64,000 bases of DNA from Clostridium sardiniense (GCF_016907995.1 NZ_JAFBDA010000001.1:248001-312000); one strand, 5' to 3'; shown: positions 17,531 through 25,710, counted from the stretch's first letter. Made by a program: numbers and translations. Notes: generated by a model not told the origin, from the sequence alone.

Positions 17531-17689
17531 TTATTTTGAAGCTGCTGACTCTATGCCATCAACAAAACCATGTCCAAAATCAGAAACATCTTGAAGATGA
17601 GCTCCTAGCCACTTAATTCCGTTCCAAATATTTTTTCCACTTATTCCACCATTTATAGATTCTAATTCTTCTAAATTTAATTTATTCAT
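17531..17689 (-). CDS. Double-glycine bacteriocin precursor A
   Basis: 52 residues. The leader MNKLNLEELESINGG ends in the GG cleavage site of C39 exporters. The mature peptide would have 37 residues, beginning ISGKNIWNGIKWLG and ending GHGFVDGIESAASK: amphipathic, with several Gly. AAGGGGGAAA precedes the ATG. It is transcribed with precursor B (21 bases upstream), so the two may act as a class IIb pair. Not the same family as C and D, but its FGHGFVDG echoes their FGQGVVNG. Confidence 0.8.
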   Translation of the reverse strand: MNKLNLEELESINGGISGKNIWNGIKWLGAHLQDVSDFGHGFVDGIESAASK

Positions 17690-17710
17690 AAAAAATTTCC
17701 CCCTTAAATA

Positions 17711-17860
17711 TTAATCCCAAAAAACATCATTTCTTGTATCATAAGCAGCTTTACCTAATTTACTTCCAATCCAATACCAAATACTATCAGATCCACCGCC
17801 ATTGACTAATTCTAATGATTCTTCATTAAGATTTTCAAAATTTTCATTTAAATCTTGCAT
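17711..17860 (-). CDS. Double-glycine bacteriocin precursor B
   Basis: 49 residues. Leader MQDLNENFENLNEESLELVN followed by GG. The mature peptide, about 27 residues, begins GSDSIWYWIGSKLG and ends YDTRNDVFWD, with the paired tryptophans common in class II peptides. AAGGAGG precedes the ATG. Together with precursor A it forms a two-gene leftward unit. Shorter than most class II bacteriocins, so a helper or signal peptide is also possible. Confidence 0.75.
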   Translation of the reverse strand: MQDLNENFENLNEESLELVNGGGSDSIWYWIGSKLGKAAYDTRNDVFWD

Positions 17861-17959
17861 TATTATAACCTCCTTATAAATTTTATTATATATTGTAATT
17901 ATTTTCTCTTATATAAAATAATTACAAATAGATTATACAAAAGAATTTAATTAAATTGT

Positions 17960-18015
17960 AAAAGTTGAACTAAAATATACAAAGTATTTACATAATATAC
18001 ATATAAATACTTTGT
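17960..18015. promoter_or_regulatory. Inverted repeat between divergent units
   Basis: CAAAGTATTTA (17981-17991) and its exact complement (18005-18015) are separated by 13 bases, preceded by AAAGTTGAACTAAAATATA. This upstream string recurs almost unchanged near 26616 and loosely near 20070. It lies between the leftward peptide genes A/B and the rightward decayed exporter fragment, so it is a candidate operator. Confidence 0.55.
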
Positions 18016-18052
18016 TATATATAATATACAAATAAAGTTTATAAATATAATT

Positions 18053-18451
18053 TATGGTACAAAGTATTATTGTATAAAACAACATGATTATCAAGATTGT
18101 GGATGTGATTGCTTAGCAAGTATATGTAAGACATATGGTTTAAAATATCCAATATCTAAGATAAGAGAAGTTGCTGGAACAGATAAAATGGTAACTAGTG
18201 CTTTAGGTATTATACAACCAGCTGAAAAGTTAGGATTTTCGGCAAAAGGAGTTAAAGCGAATAAGTCGCAAGACATATTTGGTGAAATACTACTACCAGC
18301 TATATTTCATGTAGTTATAGATAAAAAATTTATATATTATGTAATTATACATAATATAAATGAAAAAGAAATAATTGCTGAAGATAAAGGTAAGGGAATA
18401 GTTAAATATAAGCCAAGTGATTTCTTTGCTATTTGGACAGTGTACTTTTAA
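18053..18451 (+). pseudogene. Decayed C39 peptidase domain of a bacteriocin exporter
   Basis: Nearly identical to the first 130 residues of the exporter at 20161 (CIKQHDYQDCGCDCL, SALGIIQPAEKLGFSAKGVK). It has no start codon in frame, since the ATG of the intact copy is replaced, and it ends in TAA after a one-base deletion near 18443. DNA similarity continues to about 18500 and then stops. The catalytic Cys remains but the His of LHYVV has become Tyr. It is a truncated duplicate; expression as an inactive C39-like domain is unlikely but not excluded. Confidence 0.85.
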
Positions 18452-18661
18452 TTATAACTGCAACTGGACTACAACTGCACAATTTTAGAAGGGTGTAATG
18501 GAAATAATAACTCACTGATAAGAAGAGTTATGCTAAAAGGAACAAGTTTATTTATCTATAGTGTAAATGAAATGTTTTTATTGAAAACTGGCTTAATACT
18601 ATTCAAAGAAAAGAACTAAATTGCAATATTACTTGGAATTTACTTTATTAGTATATAAATA

Positions 18662-18713
18662 AAAAATATAGCTTAATTCTGAATAACTCATTCTAAATTA
18701 AGCTATATTTTTA
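18662..18713. terminator. Terminator for peptide genes C-E
   Basis: AAAAATATAGCTTAAT and ATTAAGCTATATTTTT form a 16-bp stem just past the stop of precursor C (leftward). It also faces the decayed exporter fragment. The rest of 18452-18748 holds no gene. Confidence 0.8.
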
Positions 18714-18748
18714 TTTAGTTTATTATTTTATAAATAAATTTAATATAT

Positions 18749-18913
18749 TTATTTATAGTTATTCCAACCATTTACGACACCTTGACTGAACTTATATACT
18801 TCATTAGCAGCACAAATTATGCCTCCAGCTACTGCTATTACTGTTACTACACTTCCACCATTTATATCAGATAAAGTAGTTTCATTTAATTGATTAAAAT
18901 TTTCGTAGCTCAT
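18749..18913 (-). CDS. Double-glycine bacteriocin precursor C
   Basis: 54 residues. Leader MSYENFNQLNETTLSDINGG; the mature peptide has 34 residues, beginning SVVTVIAVAGGIICAANEV and ending FSQGVVNGWNNYK. A hydrophobic glycine-containing half is followed by a polar aromatic tail, as in class II membrane-active peptides. It has one Cys. AAGGAGG precedes the ATG. It is a paralogue of precursor D, 57 bases upstream on the same strand; the tails are almost identical. Confidence 0.85.
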   Translation of the reverse strand: MSYENFNQLNETTLSDINGGSVVTVIAVAGGIICAANEVYKFSQGVVNGWNNYK

Positions 18914-18970
18914 AAAAGTAACCTCCTTAGTTTATGATATTACAATGGACATCATAATAATATAATGTGC

Positions 18971-19135
18971 TTATTTGTAGTTATTCCAGCCATTTACAAC
19001 CCCTTGACCAAATTTATATACTTCATTAACAGCCACGATTACTCCACCAATAGTTACTATTGTTGCGGCTATACTTCCACCATTTGCATTAGATAAAGTA
19101 GTTTCATCCAATTGATTAAAATTTTCGTAATTCAT
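18971..19135 (-). CDS. Double-glycine bacteriocin precursor D
   Basis: 54 residues. Leader MNYENFNQLDETTLSNANGG; mature part SIAATIVTIGGVIVAVNEV followed by YKFGQGVVNGWNNYK. It aligns without gaps to precursor C. Differences cluster in the hydrophobic half while leader and tail stay nearly fixed. AAGGAGG precedes the ATG. Duplicated in tandem with C; either a two-peptide bacteriocin or two variants with different targets. Confidence 0.85.
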   Translation of the reverse strand: MNYENFNQLDETTLSNANGGSIAATIVTIGGVIVAVNEVYKFGQGVVNGWNNYK

Positions 19136-19161
19136 AAAATATCCTCCTTAAATTATAAATA

Positions 19162-19338
19162 CTATCTTCTTATAGTTGTATGATTACCCATTATATGAGA
19201 AGCACTTTTAACCATTTCATCATGAGATCCATGGAAAATTTTACCGATCCACGTACCAAAATCATATGAAAGATCGCCTATCCCTCCATTAATATCAATT
19301 AGTGATGATTCATTTAAGTCTAAAAAAGAACTATACAT
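19162..19338 (-). CDS. Double-glycine bacteriocin precursor E
   Basis: 58 residues. Leader MYSSFLDLNESSLIDINGG; the mature peptide of 39 residues begins IGDLSYDFGTWIGKIFHGS and ends HIMGNHTTIRR, rich in His and Gly. TAGGAGG precedes the ATG. It differs in type from C and D but shares their leader style and strand; it resembles the YDFGTWIGK-type pattern of class II peptides. Its SYDFGTWIGK also faintly echoes precursor B (WYWIGSKLGK). Confidence 0.82.
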   Translation of the reverse strand: MYSSFLDLNESSLIDINGGIGDLSYDFGTWIGKIFHGSHDEMVKSASHIMGNHTTIRR

Positions 19339-19438
19339 TTTTAAATACCTCCTATTGTATAAATTTATATGAACATTGAAAATTTTAATAAATAAAAATT
19401 TTCAATGTACAAAACAAATAAAAAATAATGTTAGAACT

Positions 19439-19990
19439 TTAAATTTTTATTATGAACCCATCAAATTCTTTTGATGTTTTTAATAGTGAATTAGATGGAA
19501 TATTTTTAAGAGATATAAGATATATTATATCTGCACTACTAGATGCAATTAGAGCTAATCCTAAAGTAGCTATATAAACGTTTTCAATAATGATGCCAAT
19601 GAAGTAGGGAAATATTCCTAATATAAGCATAGGAAATAATAATATCCAGATATATGTGTTGGCTGTTAAAAATTTAGTACAATCTGTATAAAAATATAAA
19701 GTTTTAAAGTCAAAACCAATTGATATATCTTTAAAATTAACTTTGCCAAATAAAATATAAGAAATTGAATGAAAAAATTCATGCAATAGTCCTAAAAAAA
19801 TAATAGATATAAGAAATAAGAAAAAACTGTAGTTTAAAAATTGAAAAATTACCTTAAAAATTGATATATCATATATTAATTTATATAATAAATCTCCTAT
19901 AAATAAAATTAGTATACTCAATGCAACTTGTAAATTTAAAATTTTTTTACGAGATAAGGTTAAATCATTTAACATAGTAGCAACCTCCAT
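19439..19990 (-). CDS. DUF3267-type HExxH membrane protein
   Basis: 183 residues with four or five membrane segments. The zinc-protease-like motif HEFFHSISY (HExxH) lies at the end of the second segment (LGLLHEFFHS), as in DUF3267/M50-like putative membrane metallopeptidases. It is first in the leftward row before precursors E, D and C (spacing about 100 bases), and the divergent exporter gene starts 170 bases away. Likely roles: immunity, or cleavage inside the membrane of a peptide or regulator. GGAGG precedes the start. Confidence 0.75.
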   Translation of the reverse strand: MEVATMLNDLTLSRKKILNLQVALSILILFIGDLLYKLIYDISIFKVIFQFLNYSFFLFLISIIFLGLLHEFFHSISYILFGKVNFKDISIGFDFKTLYFYTDCTKFLTANTYIWILLFPMLILGIFPYFIGIIIENVYIATLGLALIASSSADIIYLISLKNIPSNSLLKTSKEFDGFIIKI

Positions 19991-20106
19991 AATTTTCTAA
20001 ATAGTTCAAAAAATTAAATATTAGTAATACTATTCATGTATAATTATATAAAATTTACTAAAAAATATGGTAAAATTGAATTAAATTTTATAAAAATTTC
20101 AAATAT

Positions 20107-20132
20107 TATACATATTTAACCTATATTATAAA
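20107..20132 (+). promoter_or_regulatory. Shared 26-bp promoter element, copy 1
   Basis: A 26-base string containing CATATTTAACCTATATTATA occurs here, about 30 bases before the exporter start, and identically at 26651-26676 before the small membrane genes. It holds TATATTATAA as a likely -10. The identical copy argues for co-regulation. Confidence 0.65.
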
Positions 20133-20160
20133 TTTAATGAATTTTATTTTGGGGGACAGC

Positions 20161-22374
20161 ATGATAAAAAAATATTATTGTATAAAGCAACATGATTTTA
20201 AGGATTGTGGATGTGCTTGCTTATCCACTATATGTAAGACATATGGTCTAAAGTATCCAATATCTAAGATAAGAGAAGTTGCTGGGACAGATAAAATGGG
20301 AACTAGTGCTTTAGGAATTATACAAGCAGCTGAAAAATTAGGATTTTCGGCAAAAGGAGTTAAAGCGAATAAGCCGCAAGACATATTCGGTGAAATACCA
20401 CTACCAGCTATAGCTCATGTAGTTATAGATAAGAAATTTCTACATTATGTAGTTATACATAAAATAAGCGAAAAAGAAATAATTGTTGCAGATCCAGCTA
20501 AAGGAATTGTTAAATATAAGCCAAATGATTTCTTTAGCATTTGGACAGGCGTTCTTTTAATTATGACTCCAACTTCACAATTTAAAAAAGGAAATGAAGT
20601 TAAAGGTGTATTTTCGAGGTTTTTTGATTTAATAAAACCTCAAAAAGGGTTATTAGTAAATATATTTTTAGCATCAATATTAATAACTATATTTGGGATA
20701 TTGGGATCATTCTATTTTAAGTTTTTATTGGATGATATAGTACCTAATAATCTAAAACAATCTTTAACTATATTTTCAATTGGATTCATAGTTTTAGCTT
20801 TATTCAAAGTTATTTTAGAGGCATTTAGAACTCAACTTCTGATACATTTGGGACAACGGCTAGATATACCACTAATGCTTGGATATTATGATCATGTAGT
20901 TAATCTTCCAATGAACTTTTTTGGAACAAGAGAAGTTGGTGAAATAATATCAAGATTTAATGATGCATCTAAAATAAGAGATGCAATATCTGGAGTAACT
21001 TTAACTATGATGATAGATGTACTTATGGTATTAATAGGCGGTTTTATATTATATTCTCAAAGTACATTATTATTTGGAATTACAATAATTCCTTTAATTT
21101 TATATGGAATAATAGTTTTTATATTTAAAAATAACATAGAAAAAGTTAACAGAGAAACTATGGAGAGTAATGCAAAGTTAACATCTTACTTAGTAGAATC
21201 ATTAAACGGAATTGAAACTATAAAGGCTTTTAATTCAGAAAGAGAAGTAAATCTAGAAACAGAGAAAAGATTTATAAAACTTATAAAAGCTATATTTAAA
21301 AATGGAACAATAAATAACATACAGGTTTCACTAAAAAGTGGAGTAAAAGGTATTTTTGCAATATCAATTCTATGGATTGGTACAATTCAAGTATTAAATG
21401 GGAAAATATCTTTTGGTGAACTTTTAACCTTCAATGCATTACTAGCATACTTTTTAACACCAATTGAAAATATAATTAATTTGCAGCCAACATTACAAAC
21501 AGCAGTAGTAGCTGCTGAAAGATTAAGTGAAATATTGGATTTAGAGCTTGAAAAATCTGCAGAAGAACATAAGAAAATAAATCCAGATTCATTAAAAGGA
21601 GATATAAAATTTGAAAATGTAGATTTTAGATATGGAACTAGAAGTCTAGTATTAAAGAATGTAAATATGAATATAAAGTCTGGACAAAGAATAGCCTTAG
21701 TAGGGGAAAGTGGCTCAGGAAAGACTACTTTAGCAAAACTCTTACTTAATTTTTATCAATGCGAAAAAGGTGAAATTACAATAAATAGTTATAATTTGTT
21801 AGATATAAATGTTGAAGCATTGAGAAATAAAATAGCGTACATATCACAAGAAACTTTTTTATTTAATGGAACAATAATAGAAAATTTAATGCTTGGAAAT
21901 CCTTATTTAACTTATGAGGAAATTATAGAGGCTTGCAAAAAGGCACAAATTCACGAATTTATAAATTCACTGCCATTAAGATATAACACATTAGTTGAAG
22001 AAAATGGATCAAATTTTTCTGGTGGACAAAAACAAAGATTATCGATAGCAAGGGCAATTCTTAGAAAACCAGAAATTCTTATAATGGATGAAGCTACAAG
22101 CAATCTTGATTCTATAACAGAAAAGGCTATAGAAAAAACCATTCACGAATTTAGTGAAGGAATGACAACTGTAATAATTGCTCACAGATTAAGTACAATT
22201 ATGAGATGCGATAATATTTATATTTTAGAAAAAGGAGAGATAAAAGAAGAAGGTTCACATAATGAATTATTAGAGAAAAAGGGTAGGTATTATGAACTTT
22301 GGAAAGAACAACTTCCAGAAATAAATAAAGTTGAAGAAATTCAAGTTAAGGAGGTTGTGAAAGTTGAAGTTTAA
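20161..22374 (+). CDS. C39-peptidase bacteriocin ABC exporter
   Basis: Inner-membrane ABC transporter that cuts GG leaders and exports the mature peptides. 737 residues from the ATG at 20161, which follows GGGGGA; the upstream ATG at 20137 has no site. The C39 domain (1-140) has Gln10, Cys16 (QHDFKDCGCACL), His95 and Asp111, all intact. The membrane domain runs about 165-440 and the ATPase about 495-735, with GESGSGKTT, FSGGQKQR and ILIMDEATSNLD. The stop overlaps the HlyD-type gene. It should serve precursors A-F. Confidence 0.95.
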   Translation: MIKKYYCIKQHDFKDCGCACLSTICKTYGLKYPISKIREVAGTDKMGTSALGIIQAAEKLGFSAKGVKANKPQDIFGEIPLPAIAHVVIDKKFLHYVVIHKISEKEIIVADPAKGIVKYKPNDFFSIWTGVLLIMTPTSQFKKGNEVKGVFSRFFDLIKPQKGLLVNIFLASILITIFGILGSFYFKFLLDDIVPNNLKQSLTIFSIGFIVLALFKVILEAFRTQLLIHLGQRLDIPLMLGYYDHVVNLPMNFFGTREVGEIISRFNDASKIRDAISGVTLTMMIDVLMVLIGGFILYSQSTLLFGITIIPLILYGIIVFIFKNNIEKVNRETMESNAKLTSYLVESLNGIETIKAFNSEREVNLETEKRFIKLIKAIFKNGTINNIQVSLKSGVKGIFAISILWIGTIQVLNGKISFGELLTFNALLAYFLTPIENIINLQPTLQTAVVAAERLSEILDLELEKSAEEHKKINPDSLKGDIKFENVDFRYGTRSLVLKNVNMNIKSGQRIALVGESGSGKTTLAKLLLNFYQCEKGEITINSYNLLDINVEALRNKIAYISQETFLFNGTIIENLMLGNPYLTYEEIIEACKKAQIHEFINSLPLRYNTLVEENGSNFSGGQKQRLSIARAILRKPEILIMDEATSNLDSITEKAIEKTIHEFSEGMTTVIIAHRLSTIMRCDNIYILEKGEIKEEGSHNELLEKKGRYYELWKEQLPEINKVEEIQVKEVVKVEV

Positions 22375-23803
22375 AATAGATAATATAGAAAACTTAAGTG
22401 ATAGCAGAGAGGTTATGGAGTCTAAACCAAATAAATTTACAAGTATTTTTATTTATATAGTACTTGCATTAATAGTTATATTTTTATTATGGGCTTGGTT
22501 TAGTAAAAAGGAGATTGTAGTAAAAGCCACTGGAATAGTTAGACCATATAATGAAACGTATGCAATATCTAATGTTATAGCAGGCGAAGTAAATGAAATT
22601 AATATGAAAAATGGACAAAATGTCTCTAAAGGAGATATTTTATTTAAAATAAACTCTAAAGATTTAGAAGATAAAAAGAAGCAGTTAGAAGATAATAAAG
22701 ATTATTTTGAAACAGACATAGATAATTTAAAAAAGTTAACTAAGAGTATAAATGATAATACGAACTATTTTGAAGACAGTAGAAAAGAAAAGGAATATTA
22801 TTATAAATATAAAAGTTATGTGGCTGGAAATAAGGTTCCATTAAGTGATAAAGATAATATAAGTGAATCTAAGAAAGACCTTCAAAATGAGAAAAGTAAT
22901 TTAGAGTCATTATTAAGATCAGTTAAGGATCAGAAAAATTATAATGAAAGTAACTCTCTATATAGTGATCAGTACAACAGTTATATTTCTTCAAGAAAGG
23001 TTATAGAGAATAAAATTGATCAGCTAAAAAAAATGAAAAAAAAGTTACAGGAAAATAGTTCAAGTGAAGCAACCAGTGATCAGATTACTCAAGCTGAAGG
23101 AGAAATTAAAGGTAATGAAGATCAATTATCTAAATTAGAAAGTGATACAGAAGTTCAAATAAAAGCATCTATAGATAAAATAAATAAAAATATTAAAAGT
23201 TTAGATAATGATTTAGATAAAATAGATGAATCTAATGATATAGTAAAAGAAAAAAGTAAAACAACAGTTTTAGCTCAGATTGAGGAAAAAATAACTGCTG
23301 ATAAAGAAAAGTTAAAAGAAGTAAATTCAAGTATAAAAGATATAAACAAAAATATAGAAGATTGCACTGTAAAAGCTTCCGTTGGTGGAAAGTTAGATAT
23401 AAATATGAAGTTACAACCAGGAGTAATGATCCAAACTGGTGCAATAGTTGCAAATATATTACCAGGTGCAAATAAATATAAGGTAGATTTAATAATACCA
23501 AATAATAAAATTGCAAATATAAAAGATGGAGAAGATATAAAGTATAGTTTTGATGCGTTATCTTATAAGGAATATGGATTTATAGATGGGAAGATAGAAA
23601 GTATTAGTCCAGATTCAAAGATTGATAGTGAAAAGGGAATATCTTTCTATACAGCTGAAGGTAGTTTAGATAAGAATGTTTTATATAGCAATAATGGAGA
23701 AGAAAGCTTTATAAAGTCAGGAATGACTTGTGAAGGGAGAATAATAACAAGAAAAGAAAGAATGTTGTATTATTTATTAGAAAAATTAGGGATCAAAAAT
23801 TAA
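22364..23803 (+). CDS. HlyD/LcnD-type bacteriocin export accessory protein
   Basis: 479 residues from a TTG start 8 bases after AAGGAGG, overlapping the exporter gene by 11 bases. One membrane segment lies near residues 27-48 (IYIVLALIVIFLLWAW). Then comes a biotinyl-lipoyl-like half (GIVRPYNETYAISNV, VNEINMKNGQNVSKGDILF), a long coiled coil (about 95-325), the second lipoyl half (GKLDINMKLQPGVMI) and a beta-barrel end. Its partner is the C39 exporter; it bridges the cell wall in Gram-positive bacteriocin export. Confidence 0.92.
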   Translation: MKFKIDNIENLSDSREVMESKPNKFTSIFIYIVLALIVIFLLWAWFSKKEIVVKATGIVRPYNETYAISNVIAGEVNEINMKNGQNVSKGDILFKINSKDLEDKKKQLEDNKDYFETDIDNLKKLTKSINDNTNYFEDSRKEKEYYYKYKSYVAGNKVPLSDKDNISESKKDLQNEKSNLESLLRSVKDQKNYNESNSLYSDQYNSYISSRKVIENKIDQLKKMKKKLQENSSSEATSDQITQAEGEIKGNEDQLSKLESDTEVQIKASIDKINKNIKSLDNDLDKIDESNDIVKEKSKTTVLAQIEEKITADKEKLKEVNSSIKDINKNIEDCTVKASVGGKLDINMKLQPGVMIQTGAIVANILPGANKYKVDLIIPNNKIANIKDGEDIKYSFDALSYKEYGFIDGKIESISPDSKIDSEKGISFYTAEGSLDKNVLYSNNGEESFIKSGMTCEGRIITRKERMLYYLLEKLGIKN

Positions 23804-24276
23804 AATATAAGTTTAATAATAAGTATAGTTGATTTAGTAGTATCAATAAAAAATAAAAAGATAAATAATTGTGAATCATATAATATTGCACTAGCATTAA
23901 ATATAATGTGAATTATATTAACTAAAAGAAATTTAGCGATAGGCTTATTATATATAGCAAGGAAGTTTAGGCAGACAGGTGAAAAAGTAATTAAGACAAT
24001 AGGGATATTGATAGTAATAATAATATTGTTAGGGAGGAACTATATAAGAACTCTCAAAATCGATTATGGACCTTTTAATAGCTGATTTCTTAAATATTTG
24101 ATGTGGTGGAGCAATAATCCATTAAAGAATAAGCTTTTACGGAGTGTATTTATATTTGTTTAAAAAGAAGAATAGACAATTTATAAATTTTTACAATAAG
24201 TGTTTAGCTTTTACAATTAAGGTACAATTTATATAGAAATTATTGTATGATCATCATAAATAAAGGTAGTGATTTC
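23804..24276 (+). other. Spacer with a membrane-protein fragment
   Basis: At 23912-24085 an open frame without ATG encodes LLYIARKFRQTGEKVIKTIG then a membrane segment and NYIRTLKIDYGPFNS. It looks like the end of a lost immunity or membrane gene. GGAGGAAC near 24033 is not followed by a start. Nothing else was found. Confidence 0.4.
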
Positions 24277-24408
24277 ATGTTAAATTCTTTTGAAAGAAAA
24301 TTATTAAAATTAAAAGATACCATTTGTCATATTGATGAGGGACCTTTAAGTAAAAACCCAAAAAAATTATTATTGCAGATATTAGATCTAATATTAAGAT
24401 TAATATAA
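24277..24408 (+). CDS. 43-residue protein upstream of precursor F
   Basis: The ATG follows AAAGG at a usable distance. Basic and leucine-rich: SFERKLLKLKDTICHIDEG and a hydrophobic end (LLLQILDLILRLI). The stop is 6 bases before the next ATG, so the pair looks coupled. It could be a shortened immunity or regulatory protein; no family was recognised. Confidence 0.4.
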   Translation: MLNSFERKLLKLKDTICHIDEGPLSKNPKKLLLQILDLILRLI

Positions 24409-24413
24409 GAGGA

Positions 24414-24587
24414 ATGTTTTTGAATAACTTAAATTTTAAAGAGTTAGAAGAAATAAACGGAGGAGGTCGTACTTGGGATAACATAACAACTGCTATTGGA
24501 GTTGGCTATAGATATATAAAAATATTCTTGGAAGACCAAGTGCGTTCCCATTCTTTATTTCAACTTGGAATTCAGAAAGTTATTTAG
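24414..24587 (+). CDS. Double-glycine peptide precursor F, possibly frameshifted
   Basis: 57 residues. The leader MFLNNLNFKELEEINGG closely resembles that of precursor A. The mature part begins GRTWDNITTAIGVGYRYIK. After a run of five A near 24517 the frame used ends with DQVRSHSLFQLGIQKVI. Shifting one base there gives a different tail, NILGRPSAFPFFISTWNSES then YLGGRPTSA, stopping at 24610, which looks equally or more peptide-like. AAGAGGA precedes the ATG. Confidence is high in the leader and low in the true C-terminus. Confidence 0.6.
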   Translation: MFLNNLNFKELEEINGGGRTWDNITTAIGVGYRYIKIFLEDQVRSHSLFQLGIQKVI

Positions 24588-24652
24588 GTGGTCGTCCAAC
24601 TAGTGCTTAATAAAAAAAGGTTATTATCTTGAAGTGAAATCAAGGTAGTATA

Positions 24653-24690
24653 AAAATGTAGCAGTTCTATTTGAAACTACTACATTTTTT
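24653..24690 (+). terminator. Terminator after precursor F
   Basis: AAAAATGTAG-AGTT pairs with AACTACTACATTTTTT, followed by ATATT. It lies just past both possible stops of precursor F. Confidence 0.85.
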
Positions 24691-24826
24691 ATATTACTTG
24701 ATGAAGCTATATACTTAGATGTGGAGATTAATTTAACAGGATTTTTTTCAGACATTAATGATGTTTTATTATGCTTTTTTCAAGAGAAAGACTTATCTTT
24801 TTTTATATGAATCATTAATGTATAAA

Positions 24827-24965
24827 TGATTTACTCAGAGAGCTAGTCTTTATTATTAAATAGTTTATTTAATAATAGGAGTATGTTTTAAATTATTGTT
24901 TATATATAGTTATAGCTTAAATGGGGCTGGCACACTAAATAATTAGTGCTCAGCTCCTTTTTTTA
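24827..24965 (+). repeat. Direct repeat, right copy, with terminator
   Basis: Diverged copy of 16646-16800; it has lost the AGACTAGCTC arm of the left copy's terminator. Its own end forms a different stem (24923-24957: GGGGCTG...CAGCTCC) followed by seven T. It lies before the second CPBP gene, as the left copy does. The rest of 24691-25104 has no gene. Confidence 0.65.
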
Positions 24966-25104
24966 TCTTAAATAAATTATATAAATTCAATTACTTTATT
25001 TTTTTCAAGAAGTTTCATAATAATATCTTCTAATGCAAAAAAGATAAAAAATTGTATTTGATTTTATCTAAATTATGTATGTTAGATGTAGATAGATAAT
25101 GATG

Positions 25105-25143
25105 AAGCACGACTTAGCTTTTAAGGTAAGTCGTGTTTTATTT
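25105..25143 (+). terminator. Hairpin between converging units
   Basis: CACGACTTA (25109-25117) and TAAGTCGTG (25127-25135) pair, followed by TTTTATTTAA. It overlaps the stop of the CPBP gene. Confidence 0.65.
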
Positions 25144-25650
25144 AATAACAAGATAATGATAAGTAATTATAGAGGCTGAGAATAATATTAATGATAATAA
25201 TATTAATATAAATGGATAAGCATTAAATAACATATGTATCAATATAGAGGAATATATAGGCTTAATATAATCGTATGTACGAATCTCATATGAATATACA
25301 AATATAAAAGCAGGTATTATCATTTGAAAAATGTAGATTATATTTTGATAATGACCTAAACTAAAAATTATTGTTGTTATTATAGTAATAATAAGTCTAT
25401 TACTAATAAGCTTATTAATAATTTTTATCAATAATACTATTAACAAAGTTTCTATAATAGGAACAATTAATATATTAAATATCAATACGAATGGTATTGA
25501 TGTGTATTCTAAAGTTGAAGGTTCTGAATGGATATTTATAGAGGATTTTAATAGTACGAAAGGGATTACTGAAATAAAAGCTACTAAAGAAGAACTTATA
25601 ATATATTGAAAGTTATTTAAATGTTTAATTTTGGCTTTAATCGTGTTCAT
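25138..25650 (-). CDS. CPBP-family membrane protein, copy 2
   Basis: 170 residues with five or six membrane segments. The family positions are VPIIETLLIVLL, FSLGHYQN and HMLFNAYPF. As in the protein at 16956 the first motif lacks the second Glu and the Arg, but the His motifs remain. A likely self-immunity factor for one of the peptides. It lies 60 bases downstream of an enterocin-A-type immunity gene, probably in one transcript. The order repeat plus CPBP gene at both 16.7 and 24.9 kb suggests duplication. Confidence 0.7.
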   Translation of the reverse strand: MNTIKAKIKHLNNFQYIISSSLVAFISVIPFVLLKSSINIHSEPSTLEYTSIPFVLIFNILIVPIIETLLIVLLIKIINKLISNRLIITIITTIIFSLGHYQNIIYIFQMIIPAFIFVYSYEIRTYDYIKPIYSSILIHMLFNAYPFILILLSLILFSASIITYHYLVIK

Positions 25651-25710
25651 AGGGCCTCCTAAAATTAAGAAAAATACTTTTTCATTGTTATATATCTGTA
25701 TTTTGAAAAC

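Noticed and set aside
18053-18451. C39-like fragment considered as a functional stand-alone peptidase
   Set aside because: No in-frame start codon, catalytic His replaced by Tyr, and a frameshift at the end.
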